DNA of 64,000 nt. Origin: Arthrobacter crusticola. Lineage in GTDB: Bacteria > Actinomycetota > Actinomycetes > Actinomycetales > Micrococcaceae. The translations under genes were made by a program, and so were the position numbers. The notes beneath the pieces were generated by a model. That model saw nothing but the letters and a program-made list of their open reading frames with translations. It ran no database searches and had not been told where the DNA came from. The stretch covers positions 186,001 to 250,000 of the forward strand of contig NZ_SMTK01000002.1 in assembly GCF_004357995.1 (NCBI RefSeq), in the 5' to 3' direction. This document shows, piece by piece, positions 8,893 to 16,905 of the stretch. Within the stretch, counting starts at the first letter, position 1; every line of letters begins with the position of its first letter.

Positions 8893-9784
8893 GAAGGCGC
8901 TCCAGAAGGTCCTTGTTATAGGCGGCGGGGTCATCGAGTGCCCGCTGGAGGTCAAAGACCACCGGCGCCTGGCGGTAGGTGTAGGTGCCGGCGTCGACCT
9001 GCGCCTGGATCTCGCGGTACTCCGCCTCCTCCACGGGCCTGAACTTCACGATGTCGCCGGGGCGGAAGAAGATCATAAAGTCCCGGAAGTCCGCGAGGCG
9101 CTGGGCGGGGTCGAAGATCGGCGCCGCCGCGATGCCGAACATCTGGTACCCACCGGCGCCCCGCACTGAGTAGATGCAGGCGAAGCAGCCCCCGTGGCCC
9201 ACCGTCAGCGCCGGGGTGTCGGTGCGCGGGCTCAGGTACTTGGGCACCTCCAGCTGATCCTTCTGCGGCACGATCTGGAACATGAAGGGCAGCCCCGCGA
9301 CGAACCCGACCATCGAGACGAGCCAGGGCGATTCGTGGTGGCGGCGGATGAACTCGGCGGGGGAGGCCAACCCGTTCTCCTCGGCGGCGAAGTCGAGATC
9401 GGTTCCCTCGGGGCGCTGGTGCCCCTTGCGGAAACGCGCGCCGGTCTCCCGGGTGTACGGGTCGTCGTACCAGACCGGCACCTCGATAATGCGGGTGTCG
9501 AGGGTCTGGTGGCTCGAGTGCGCCACCTCGTCTTCGACGCCGCGGACCTCGGCCTCAAGCCGGTCCGGAGGGAGGATATCCGGGTTGAAGCGGAGAAGCA
9601 GCGACGCGTTCGCCGGACAGATGTCGGTCACCCCGGGCAGGGAGCGCGCCGTCAGGAGTGCCGCCATCGCGTTCGCCTTATAGTTCGCCGCAAGGCTCAT
9701 GGCCTCGGCGATCTCAACGAACAGGAACTCGTCCCCGCCCCAGGTGTAGCGGGCGTCGGTCCGTTGGACCGCGGTGTCGGTCAT
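8882..9784 (-). CDS. pxpB: 5-oxoprolinase subunit B (KipI/allophanate hydrolase subunit 1 family)
   Basis: A 300-residue protein of the KipI/PxpB family. Characteristic pieces are GGDEFLFVEIAEAM at the N-terminus, VPVWYDD in the middle, FVAGLPFM, and RGAGGYQMFGI near residue 225. It is longer than Bacillus KipI (about 240 residues); the N-terminal YTWGGDEF section and the extended central region (about residues 110 to 150, with RPEGTDLDF) account for the difference. It acts with PxpC in the cytoplasm. ATG at 9784 overlaps the stop of the biotin carboxylase gene (ATGA), which supports both the start and co-translation. Alternative family reading: allophanate hydrolase subunit 1, but there is no urea carboxylase or allophanate amidase next to it, while pxpA is in the operon. 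Confidence 0.88.
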   Translation of the reverse strand: MTDTAVQRTDARYTWGGDEFLFVEIAEAMSLAANYKANAMAALLTARSLPGVTDICPANASLLLRFNPDILPPDRLEAEVRGVEDEVAHSSHQTLDTRIIEVPVWYDDPYTRETGARFRKGHQRPEGTDLDFAAEENGLASPAEFIRRHHESPWLVSMVGFVAGLPFMFQIVPQKDQLEVPKYLSPRTDTPALTVGHGGCFACIYSVRGAGGYQMFGIAAAPIFDPAQRLADFRDFMIFFRPGDIVKFRPVEEAEYREIQAQVDAGTYTYRQAPVVFDLQRALDDPAAYNKDLLERLHGN

Positions 9785-11142
9785 GAGGTCACTCCCAGCA
9801 GGTCGGGCGTCGATTCGATGAACTTGGTCGAGTGGACGATGTCGCGCACTTCGCTGCGGGCAAGCACCGCCTGCAGCAGGGGCAGCGTGGTCTTCACTCC
9901 TTCGATGCGCACCTCGCCGAGGGCCCGGAGCGAACGAACGATGGTGTCCTCCCTGCGCGAGTCCCACACAATGAGCTTGGCCAGCAGCGAGTCGTAGAAC
10001 GGGGCGACGACGGAGCCGGTGACGACCCCGGAGTCCACCCGGATGCCCGGGCCGCCGGGCCAGTCGAGGCGGGACAGCGTACCCGGGCTCGGCAGGAAGT
10101 TGCTCGCCGGGTCCTCGGCGTTCACCCGGAACTCGAAGGCGTGGCCGGTGAAGGTGACGTCCTGCTGGGACAGGCGGAGCACACCGTCGCGCGCCACGAG
10201 GATCTGCTCGCGGACAAGATCGAGGCCGGTGATCATCTCGGTGACGGGGTGCTCGACCTGCAGCCGGGTGTTCATCTCGATGAAGGCCGCCTCGTGCGAC
10301 ACCGGGTCGTAGAGGAATTCGACGGTGCCAAGACCCCGGTAGGAGCACAGTTTCCCGAGTTCGATGGAGGACGAAAGGATCTTGGTCCGCACCGGTTCGG
10401 GCAGACCCGGGGCGGGTGCCTCCTCGACGACCTTCTGCTGGCGCCGCTGCAGGGAGCAGTCGCGGTCGCCAAGGTGGATCACGTGTTCGCCGTCTCCAAG
10501 GATCTGCACCTCAACGTGCCGGGCGGCGGAAACGAACTGCTCGAGGTACACCGACGGATCACCAAAGGCGCCCTGGGCCTCCGCCCGGGCCATGGCCAGG
10601 GTTGACTCGAGTTCCTCCGGAGCTGTGACGAGGCGGATTCCGCGTCCGCCGCCGCCGGCCGAGGCTTTCACCACCAGCGGGTAGCCGACTTCGGCGGCGA
10701 TGGCGGCGGCGTCATCGTCCGGGGAGAGGCTGCCGTGGCTGCCGCGGAAGGTGGGAACGCCGGCGTCCTCCGCTGCCTGGCGGGCGCGGGACTTGTCGCC
10801 CATGAGTTCGATGGCGCCGGCGTCGGGGCCGATCCAGGTCATTCCGGCGTCGGCGACGGCGCGGGCAAACGCAGCGTTTTCGGAGAGGAAGCCGTAGCCG
10901 GGGTGGACGGCGTCGCACCCGGTGGCCGTGGCGGCACCGAGCACCGCCTCGGTGTTGAGGTAGCTCTTGCCGGCCGCGGCGGGGCCGATCACCTCGACCT
11001 CGTCGGCGAGTTCTGCGGCGTAGGAGGTGGCGTCGGGCTCACTCGCGGCGAGCACAGTGCGCAGGCCCAGCTCGCGGGCGGTGCGGATGATGCGCACGGC
11101 GATCTCGCCTCTATTGGCGATGAGGAGCTTGGAGAAGGTCAT
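9781..11142 (-). CDS. biotin carboxylase (AccC-like)
   Basis: A 453-residue biotin carboxylase: N-terminal domain from KLLIANRGEIAVRI, ATP-grasp domain with the glycine-rich KASAGGGGRGIR near residue 160, active-site EMNTRLQVEHPVTE near residue 288, and the C-terminal lid. The usual length for AccC is about 450, so it is complete. Known reaction: ATP-dependent carboxylation of biotin on a carrier protein. Here it sits between a stand-alone carrier (11139) and pxpB, with 4-bp overlaps at both ends, so it is a dedicated enzyme of this operon, not the housekeeping acetyl-CoA carboxylase. No acyl-CoA carboxyltransferase is nearby, which leaves PxpB/PxpC as the only candidate partner (inference). 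Confidence 0.92.
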   Translation of the reverse strand: MTFSKLLIANRGEIAVRIIRTARELGLRTVLAASEPDATSYAAELADEVEVIGPAAAGKSYLNTEAVLGAATATGCDAVHPGYGFLSENAAFARAVADAGMTWIGPDAGAIELMGDKSRARQAAEDAGVPTFRGSHGSLSPDDDAAAIAAEVGYPLVVKASAGGGGRGIRLVTAPEELESTLAMARAEAQGAFGDPSVYLEQFVSAARHVEVQILGDGEHVIHLGDRDCSLQRRQQKVVEEAPAPGLPEPVRTKILSSSIELGKLCSYRGLGTVEFLYDPVSHEAAFIEMNTRLQVEHPVTEMITGLDLVREQILVARDGVLRLSQQDVTFTGHAFEFRVNAEDPASNFLPSPGTLSRLDWPGGPGIRVDSGVVTGSVVAPFYDSLLAKLIVWDSRREDTIVRSLRALGEVRIEGVKTTLPLLQAVLARSEVRDIVHSTKFIESTPDLLGVTS

Positions 11143-11378
11143 GACTCGGCCACCACGGCAATCACGTCCCCCGGGTTCACGGCGCCGGCGTCTTCGACGG
11201 CGAACCGTTCGAGGGTACCGCTGACCTCGCTGCGGACCTCGGAGAACTGCTTCATGATCTCGACCATGCCGATGGCCTGGCCGGCCTCGATGCGGTCCCC
11301 CTCGGAGGCGAAGGGCTCCTTGTCCGGGGCGGGTTTCCGGTAGAAGATGCCCGGGAGTGGGGAAAGAATGTCAGCCAT
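11139..11378 (-). CDS. biotin carboxyl carrier protein (stand-alone biotinyl domain)
   Basis: Only 79 residues: a biotinyl/lipoyl domain with no long linker. The biotinylation lysine is in EIMKQF (the usual EAMKM motif in a variant form) near residue 43, flanked by the two predicted beta-sheet halves; SPLPGIFYRKP at the N-terminus is the typical entry strand. It is shorter than AccB of fatty-acid synthesis (about 150 residues). It overlaps the biotin carboxylase gene by 4 bp and follows pxpA after 32 bp. It presumably carries carboxybiotin from the adjacent carboxylase to the PxpB/PxpC complex (inference from the operon). Confidence 0.9.
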   Translation of the reverse strand: MADILSPLPGIFYRKPAPDKEPFASEGDRIEAGQAIGMVEIMKQFSEVRSEVSGTLERFAVEDAGAVNPGDVIAVVAES

Positions 11379-11410
11379 GGTGCGCGTCCTTCCAAGGGGG
11401 GATGGGATAT

Positions 11411-12190
11411 TCAGGCGGTGGCGGGCTCCTGCGGGCGGCCGGCGTCGGAGAGCACCTCGCGCACTGCGGCCGCGACCTCCGGTGAGTTGGGGGCGTCGGA
11501 GTGAACGCAGATGCTCGTAAAGTCGATGCGCAGCAGCGTCCCGTCCGAGGCCTCGACGAGGCCGTCGTCGAGCACCCTGCGGACGCGCTCGGCGGCCTTC
11601 ACCGGGTCGGTGAGCTCGGGTCTGCGTTGGATGAGCAGCTGGCCCTCGGGGCCGTAGTTGAGGTCAACGTAGAGCTCGCCGACGAATTCGATGCCGAGGC
11701 TCTCGCACACCACCTGGTGCTGGGTGCCCGCCAGGCCATAGAAGGGCACCCCGTAGAGGGCGGCGACCTTGCCGGCGGCCTGCATGAGGTGGTGGTCGCG
11801 GGCGAGCATGCCGTAGAGGGAACCGTGGGGCTTGATGTGGTGAAGGTCGACGCCCTCCCGCCGGAGGAAGGCCGAGAGCGCGCCCACCTGGTAGAGCATC
11901 AGGTGTTCGACCTCGTTGGGGGTCAGCTTCATTTCGCGCCGGCCGAAGCCGGCGAGGTCGGGCAGGCCGGGGTGCGCCCCGATGCCGAGGTCCCGGCAGG
12001 CGGCGGCGGAGACGGTGTCGGCCATGGCGTCCGGATCGCCCGAGTGGAAGCCGCACGCGACGTTGATTGAGTCGACGAGTTCCATCAGGGCCAGGTCGTT
12101 GCCGAAGGAGTGAAGGCCGAGCGACTCACCCATGTCGGAGTTAATGGTGGGCGTCATTGCCTGAGTGACGCCGGATTGTGCATCAGTCAT
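11411..12190 (-). CDS. pxpA: 5-oxoprolinase subunit A (LamB/YcsF family)
   Basis: A 259-residue LamB/YcsF protein, the third component of bacterial 5-oxoprolinase. INSDMGESLG near the N-terminus, NVACGFHSGDP, GAHPGLPDLAGFGRR and HIKPHGSLY are the family landmarks. PxpA is needed with PxpB and PxpC to convert 5-oxoproline to glutamate; the parts act in the cytoplasm. It is the first gene of the five-gene operon. The chosen ATG at 12190 gives a 12-residue N-terminal extension; an inner ATG (MTPTINSDMG) is an alternative. A promoter-like pair ends about 8 bp before the ATG, so the message may be leaderless. Confidence 0.9.
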   Translation of the reverse strand: MTDAQSGVTQAMTPTINSDMGESLGLHSFGNDLALMELVDSINVACGFHSGDPDAMADTVSAAACRDLGIGAHPGLPDLAGFGRREMKLTPNEVEHLMLYQVGALSAFLRREGVDLHHIKPHGSLYGMLARDHHLMQAAGKVAALYGVPFYGLAGTQHQVVCESLGIEFVGELYVDLNYGPEGQLLIQRRPELTDPVKAAERVRRVLDDGLVEASDGTLLRIDFTSICVHSDAPNSPEVAAAVREVLSDAGRPQEPATA

Positions 12191-12197
12191 GCGCCCA

Positions 12198-12227
12198 ACG
12201 CTAGACCCGTAGTCGACCCGGTGTCAG
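12198..12227 (-). promoter_or_regulatory. promoter of the pxp operon, possibly leaderless
   Basis: On the minus strand CTGACA (12227-12222) and TAGCGT (12203-12198) are 18 bp apart, matching the housekeeping -35 and the TAnnnT -10 type of actinobacteria. Transcription would begin at about the ATG of pxpA at 12190, and no ribosome-binding site is seen before that ATG. Confidence 0.4.
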
Positions 12228-12268
12228 GGGGTGGAGGGGCTTTGAAAAATCGGTGAGGATGTGCTGTT

Positions 12269-12871
12269 TCAGCGCCGGGTCACCCTACGGTCTGGAAGCA
12301 GTCCCTTGACCGCCCCGGCGGTGAAGTGGACGCCGAACCGGCCCAGGGCTCCGAGTCGCAGGGGGACCGACGCCGCGGTGGCCCGAATCGAGGCAAGGCA
12401 CCGAAGCGCCTGCGGCGTCGGGGTGCGGAGGAGCCCCCGTAGCGCGGTGCCATCGGGAGCGGTCAGCTCGAAGCGTGTCGTGGTGAAGTCGTACCAGAGA
12501 GCGCGCGGGGTGCCCGGCCGCTGGGCCTTGGCGCCCCGCAGCTGCAGGTCGACGTGATCGTCGCTGGAGAAGGAGAGTGAGTATTCGACGGCGGCGCCGG
12601 CGTCGTCGGGAAACAACGCAAGCGTCCCGGTGACCGGCCTGGCGGTGGCGAACCCGTCGACGTCGATTGTGCCCTCGACGTCCAGCCGGTGGTGCGGGTC
12701 GGTGCGGAACGCCTCCCATCCGGGCATCGAGGCGCGGAGCACCAGGCGCACCGCGGCCTGGCGGAAGGGCAGTTCGAGCCAGCCGGAGAGCTGCTCGGTG
12801 AAGCTGACACTGTCCGTTGGGCTTATCTCGCGCATGCCTGCTCTTTCAGCCATGGCTTCATCTTGGGGCAT
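12269..12871 (-). CDS. hypothetical protein, about 200 residues
   Basis: I do not recognise a characterised family. The protein has no signal peptide or clear membrane helix. The middle has alternating strands (VEGTIDVDGFATARPVTGTLALFPDD, then FSSDDHVDLQLRG), suggesting a beta-sandwich or lipocalin-like fold, and the C-terminal 50 residues are helical and basic (LRLGALGRFGVHF, ending RRVTRR). Codon use and GC content fit the neighbours, and the opposite strand gives no better frame. Start is uncertain: ATG at 12871, 12853 (MAERAG) and 12835 (MREISP) are all possible and none has a strong ribosome-binding site. It stands alone between the pxp operon and an intergenic stretch. Confidence 0.6.
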   Translation of the reverse strand: MPQDEAMAERAGMREISPTDSVSFTEQLSGWLELPFRQAAVRLVLRASMPGWEAFRTDPHHRLDVEGTIDVDGFATARPVTGTLALFPDDAGAAVEYSLSFSSDDHVDLQLRGAKAQRPGTPRALWYDFTTTRFELTAPDGTALRGLLRTPTPQALRCLASIRATAASVPLRLGALGRFGVHFTAGAVKGLLPDRRVTRR

Positions 12872-13192
12872 TTCGCCGGTTTTTACATCAGGTATTCCTA
12901 GCCGGAACCAGCGACCCGGCAGTGGCAGGTGCGGGGTCCGGCGGTGAAGTTCCAGCCCGAGCGGGTCCGCTGTCCGGATTGCCGACCCCGAACGGGACGA
13001 CCTGCCCTGACAGGCTGATCGGAGGGTTCCCCTGACCCGTGGAAAGACTGACCCGCGGAATAACACCGGCCCTGCCTGCGCTATACGCGCCGCTGCAGGC
13101 GCACCAACCGCTGCAACACCCACGGGCTTCACCGCTGTATCCGCAGCAGCGCGGCCCGTAGGCCTCCCCCCACCACAGATCGGAACCAGACC
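12872..13192. other. intergenic region without a convincing gene
   Basis: About 320 bp between the divergent hypothetical gene and the ene reductase. I see no supported ORF, no convincing promoter pair and no RNA gene. It should hold the promoters of both neighbours. Confidence 0.5.
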
Positions 13193-14263
13193 TTGACGAC
13201 CCTTTGGGGCCCCACCACCGTCGGCAACATCGAACTGAGCCACCGCCTGGCCCTGGCACCCATGACCCGCAGCCGGGCCAACGCCGACGGCACTCCAGGC
13301 GAACTCGCCGCCGAGTACTACGCCCAGCGCGCCTCGCTGGGATTGCTCATCACCGAGGCCACGCAGCCCTCGGATGACGGCCAGGGGTACATGTTCAGCC
13401 CCGGTATCTACACCGATGACCAGGTCGAGGGCTGGAAGGCGGTGACCTCGGCCGTCCACGAGGCCGGTGCCTCCCTGTTCATCCAGATCATGCACGTCGG
13501 CCGGATGTCGCATCCGGACAACACGCCGCATCACCGCACCCCGGTGGCGCCCTCGGCCATCGCCCCGGGAGAGAAGATGTACACCCCCACCGGCCCGCAG
13601 GACGTTCCCGTCCCGCGTGCCCTGACCACAGAGGAGATCAAGGCCACGGTCCAGGACTTCCGGAAGGCTGCCGCGGCCGCCATCCGGGCCGGAGCCGACG
13701 GCGTGGAACTCCACGGCGCCAACGGATACCTGCTGCAGCAGTTCTTTGCCCCGAATGCCAATGAGCGCACCGATGAGTACGGCGGCTCCATCGAAAACCG
13801 GGTTCGCTTCGCCCTGGAGGTCACCCGGGCCGTCGTCGAGGAGATCGGCGCCGAGCGCACCGGGATCCGCCTCTCGCCGGGCCTGACCCTTGGCGGCCTT
13901 GAGGAGGGCCCCGAGTCGGGGCAGCTTTACCGCCACCTCATCCGGGAACTGGCTCAGTTCGACCTCGCCTACGTGCACCTGGTTCACACCGGTGACGAGG
14001 AACTACTCCGCGACATCAGGGCGGCCTGGCCCAATACCCTGATGGTGCATCGCCCCGGACGGGCCCGGCAGGACGTGGCAGTGGACGTCGAGGCCGGCCT
14101 GGCCGATATTGCCCCCATCGGGACATGGGCCCTGGCCAACCCCGACGTCGTCGAGCGCCTGAAGACCGGCGCCGAGTTCAATGAGGGTGACCCGGCGACC
14201 TTCTACGGCGGCGGCGCCGAAGGTTACACCGACTACCCCGTGCTGGAACCGGCTGGCAAGTAA
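13193..14263 (+). CDS. alkene reductase, old yellow enzyme family (NemA-like)
   Basis: A 356-residue FMN-dependent TIM-barrel oxidoreductase. LAPMTRSRA near residue 21, HVGRMSHP near residue 102, and HGANGYLLQQFF with NERTDEYGGS in the middle are signature segments of old yellow enzymes; the full family length (about 360) is present. Known of the family: NAD(P)H-dependent reduction of activated C=C bonds, nitrate esters or nitro compounds; the natural substrate is usually unknown. The start is TTG at 13193, which gives MTTLWGPTTVGN, the expected N-terminus; no in-frame ATG lies near. It stands as a single gene and is followed by a strong hairpin at 14294. Confidence 0.92.
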   Translation: MTTLWGPTTVGNIELSHRLALAPMTRSRANADGTPGELAAEYYAQRASLGLLITEATQPSDDGQGYMFSPGIYTDDQVEGWKAVTSAVHEAGASLFIQIMHVGRMSHPDNTPHHRTPVAPSAIAPGEKMYTPTGPQDVPVPRALTTEEIKATVQDFRKAAAAAIRAGADGVELHGANGYLLQQFFAPNANERTDEYGGSIENRVRFALEVTRAVVEEIGAERTGIRLSPGLTLGGLEEGPESGQLYRHLIRELAQFDLAYVHLVHTGDEELLRDIRAAWPNTLMVHRPGRARQDVAVDVEAGLADIAPIGTWALANPDVVERLKTGAEFNEGDPATFYGGGAEGYTDYPVLEPAGK

Positions 14264-14293
14264 GGCCGGCGCTCCGGCGCAGTAGGACACTCA

Positions 14294-14328
14294 GAGGGGT
14301 GGAGGGGCTTCGGCCTTCTCCACCCCTC
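14294..14328. terminator. bidirectional hairpin terminator
   Basis: GAGGGGTGGAG (14294-14304) pairs perfectly with CTCCACCCCTC (14318-14328). The loop itself holds GGC-TTCG-GCC, a stable UUCG tetraloop hairpin. There is no T-run, but the site lies between two convergent genes and probably ends transcription of both. Confidence 0.65.
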
Positions 14329-14397
14329 GGCGCGTCAGGAGTGGACTGCCTGCGATCCCCGGTCCTGGTCGGTCGCCCGTGCGGGGCTCGCGGAAAC

Positions 14398-14976
14398 TTA
14401 GCCGTGCAGGGTGGGCCGGTAATGGAGTTCCTGGGTCCGCCCGTCGAGGGTCCGATGCTCCACCAGGTCCAAATCGAAGTCCTCCGCACCCTCGAAGATC
14501 GGCTCGAGACCGGTCCGACCGGTGATGACGGGGAAGATCGTCACCTGGAGGCGGTCCACAAGGCCGGCGGCCATCAGCGCTCGGTTCATCGAGAGGCTGC
14601 CATGTGCGCGGAGTGGCACCTCCGACTGCTCCTTGAGCCGGGCGATGACATCGACGGCGTCCCCGCCTGCCACCGTCGCATCCGGCCAGTCGAGGGGCCC
14701 CTGAAGCGTCGTCGAGACCACCGTTGCAGGCAGGTTCACCATCCGGGTGACCCAGGGATCCCGCACCTCGGATTCCTCACTGCTCGAGGCAAGCATCTCC
14801 ACGAAAAGCCTGAACGTTGTACCCCCGAAGACCATCCGTTGCGGCTGGTCATACAACGCGAGGCGGTGTTCGAGCAGCTCCGGGCCCTGCTTGCCCCAGT
14901 ATCCCGTCCAGTCGCCGCCGGCGGCGGCGTAGCCGTCGAGGCTGGAGAAGATGTCCCAGGTATAGGTCGCGGTCAT
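14398..14976 (-). CDS. dihydrofolate reductase-family (RibD C-terminal domain) protein
   Basis: A 192-residue RibD/DHFR-like protein: YTWDIFSSLDGYAA at the N-terminus, MVFGGTTF near residue 48, and LRAHGSLSMNRALMAAGLVD then the PVITGRTG segment, all usual for the small reductases of this family. They bind NADPH and are found as single genes across actinobacteria, mostly without known substrate; they do not replace housekeeping DHFR. The gene is on its own, 42 bp upstream of its ATG is nothing but a short gap to the AAA ATPase gene, which is on the same strand but separated by about 55 bp. No regulatory signal is seen. Confidence 0.85.
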   Translation of the reverse strand: MTATYTWDIFSSLDGYAAAGGDWTGYWGKQGPELLEHRLALYDQPQRMVFGGTTFRLFVEMLASSSEESEVRDPWVTRMVNLPATVVSTTLQGPLDWPDATVAGGDAVDVIARLKEQSEVPLRAHGSLSMNRALMAAGLVDRLQVTIFPVITGRTGLEPIFEGAEDFDLDLVEHRTLDGRTQELHYRPTLHG

Positions 14977-15031
14977 GATGCTTCCTTCCGGTTGGTGATG
15001 CGTACCGGCCGGGCGGTCGCCGCCGGTCGAC

Positions 15032-16075
15032 TCAGGTCATCAGCCAGCGCCACCACCGCGACGGTCCAGCTGTGGGCGCCGGGCCCGGCTCGGGTTCCGG
15101 TTCCTCGCCCAGCGCCCGCGCGGCCTCGGCGAGATCGTCCTCGGTGAGGGTCATGACGTCCTCCCGGTCCAGCGCGTCGAGGCTCCGGTCCTCATCGAGT
15201 GAGAGCCTTAGGGCCTGCCGGTTGAGCGCCTGCTCGAACAGGGTGCGGGCAAAGCGCGCATTGCCGGAGTCCTCGCCGGAGTGAAGGCCCGCGAGGATGC
15301 GGCGCAGCATCTGCTGGGCGCCCGGCTCGAGCAGGTACTCGTGCTGGGCCAGCATCTGGCCGAAGATCGCCACGAGTGCGTCGACCGAGTAATCGGGGAA
15401 GGTGATCTCGCGCGCGAACCGGGACCGCAGGCCGGGGTTCGAGAGCAGGAACATTTCCATCAGCCGCGGATAACCGGCCACGATCACCACCAGGCGGTGG
15501 CGGTGGTCCTCCATCCGCTTCAGCAGGACCTCAATCGCCTCGGGCCCGAAGTCCATCCGGTGATCCTCGGGGGCCAGGGCGTAGGCCTCATCGATGAACA
15601 GGACGCCATCCAGCGCCCGCCGAATCACCCGGTCGGTCTTGAGTGCGGTTTCGCCGACATACTGTCCGACCAGGCCGGAACGGTCGACCTCCACCAGGTG
15701 GCCCTTCTGCAGCAGGCCGACTGCCCGGTACATCTCGGCCAGGAGCCGCGCCACGGTGGTCTTGCCCGTGCCCGGGTTTCCCAGGAATACGAGGTGCTGC
15801 GAGGTGGCCACCTCCGGCAGGCCGTGCGCCTTGCGGCGGGCCTGTACCTGGAGCAGTGCGACAAGTGCCCGCACCTGTTCCTTCACTGTGTCCAGCCCGA
15901 TCAGCGCGTCGAGCTCGGCCTGCAGTTCGGAGAGCGGGCGGGCCGGCCCGAGCTTGGGGCCGAACATCTCACCCATCCGGTCATCGACCCGGTCTCCGCC
16001 CGGCAGTTTGATCTGCTCGGCCAGGTGGCCGATCGTTTCGCGCAGTTCCTCAAGCGGATTGCGGCTGGCAGCCAT
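15032..16075 (-). CDS. AAA ATPase of the CbxX/CfqX type
   Basis: A 347-residue AAA protein with a short helical N-terminal part (about 60 residues), Walker A GNPGTGKT near residue 98, Walker B VLFIDEAYAL near residue 158, then sensor regions and a C-terminal lid, ending with an acidic Glu/Pro stretch and a Trp/Arg-rich tail. The core matches the CbxX/CfqX and EccA C-terminal ATPase family. The tetratricopeptide N-terminal domain of ESX-associated EccA is missing and no ESX gene is nearby, so a type VII secretion role is not supported. Members of this type act as remodelling chaperones in the cytoplasm. The partner is unknown. Confidence 0.85.
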   Translation of the reverse strand: MAASRNPLEELRETIGHLAEQIKLPGGDRVDDRMGEMFGPKLGPARPLSELQAELDALIGLDTVKEQVRALVALLQVQARRKAHGLPEVATSQHLVFLGNPGTGKTTVARLLAEMYRAVGLLQKGHLVEVDRSGLVGQYVGETALKTDRVIRRALDGVLFIDEAYALAPEDHRMDFGPEAIEVLLKRMEDHRHRLVVIVAGYPRLMEMFLLSNPGLRSRFAREITFPDYSVDALVAIFGQMLAQHEYLLEPGAQQMLRRILAGLHSGEDSGNARFARTLFEQALNRQALRLSLDEDRSLDALDREDVMTLTEDDLAEAARALGEEPEPEPGPAPTAGPSRWWRWLMT

Positions 16076-16182
16076 GCTTCTCTCCTGGAGCGGTGGTGGC
16101 GCGATGAGCGTACGCAGGATCCCCGGCGGCGGTTACTGTCGGGTTCGTCTCACTGTAGTACCGGGATCCGGCGGGGTGCTGG

Positions 16183-16683
16183 CTATTTGTTGGCGTCGAT
16201 CCGGTAAAGGATCTCGTCGACGACGCGCTCGACGGGTGCGGTGGCATCGATGACGACGCCGTTCTTCGGGACGTCGTCCTGCATCGCATGCCACCGCACG
16301 ATGCGTTCGCGCTCGACGGGTTTCCCGCCGCCCCACTCCTGGTCCGGCCGCTCGTCGAGGCGCCGGTTCAGGGTGTCCAGGTCCACCTGAAGGACGAACA
16401 CGCCGTCGAACCGATCGATGAACTTCGGGAAGTTCCGTGACCCACCGCAGAAGAAGGTCACCGGAGAATCCTGGTTGGCGGTCAGAGCCATCACCTTGTC
16501 CACCCGCCAGATGTGGTGCTCGTGTGCTGAGCCGCCGGTGGGTTCACCGGTCTCCGGATCGCCCTGGTACGCCAGCTCGCGGTCGCCGTGGATCGCCTGG
16601 TAGCCCCGCCGCTGCAGTTCGTCGCAGACCGACGTCTTGCCGGTGCCGGAAAGACCCTCGATCAGGTAGTTTCGGACGCCCAT
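16183..16683 (-). CDS. small P-loop nucleoside/nucleotide kinase-like protein
   Basis: A 166-residue P-loop protein. IEGLSGTGKTS at residues about 8 to 18 is the Walker A motif; HGDRELAYQGDP and FFCGGSRNF follow, with a likely lid at residues 105 to 125 (RLDERPDQEWGGG). The size and layout match the cytoplasmic AAA_33/shikimate-kinase-like family often annotated as nucleoside kinase, but the substrate cannot be read. The start ATG is at 16683 directly before MGVRNYLIEGLSG. It is divergent from the purine cluster, and its promoter must lie in the 222-bp gap. Confidence 0.8.
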   Translation of the reverse strand: MGVRNYLIEGLSGTGKTSVCDELQRRGYQAIHGDRELAYQGDPETGEPTGGSAHEHHIWRVDKVMALTANQDSPVTFFCGGSRNFPKFIDRFDGVFVLQVDLDTLNRRLDERPDQEWGGGKPVERERIVRWHAMQDDVPKNGVVIDATAPVERVVDEILYRIDANK

Positions 16684-16768
16684 CGCTCGAGGATACCCGT
16701 CGTCTTCTCTCCGGTGTCTCCGCCCGCGTCGAGGGTTCCCGGAGGTCCTTCCAGGCTACGCAGGACTG

Positions 16769-16799
16769 TTGACACGCTTGGTGTGCCCGGGGTTACAGT
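16769..16799 (+). promoter_or_regulatory. probable promoter of the urate operon
   Basis: TTGACA at 16769-16774 is a perfect -35; TACAGT at 16794-16799 is a TAnnnT-type -10, 19 bp away (long but allowed). Transcription would start near 16806, about 100 bp before the first gene. In that leader GAATC (16835-16839) and GATTC (16845-16849) form a short inverted repeat that might be an operator. Confidence 0.45.
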
Positions 16800-16905
16800 G
16801 ACGGGAAAGTACAGTTCCGCTTTGCAGAAACATCGAATCAAGTCGATTCCGTCGATGGTCAAGGGTGTTCAGCGCTGCAGCGGAGAAACCAGAAAGCTGA
16901 CACCC

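Noticed and set aside
12872-13987. Extension of the hypothetical protein gene at 12269 to a 572-residue protein
   Set aside because: The added part is antisense to the ene reductase and low complexity; the 200-residue version is used.
15032-16075. Type VII secretion ATPase EccA
   Set aside because: The N-terminal repeat domain is missing and no ESX genes are present.
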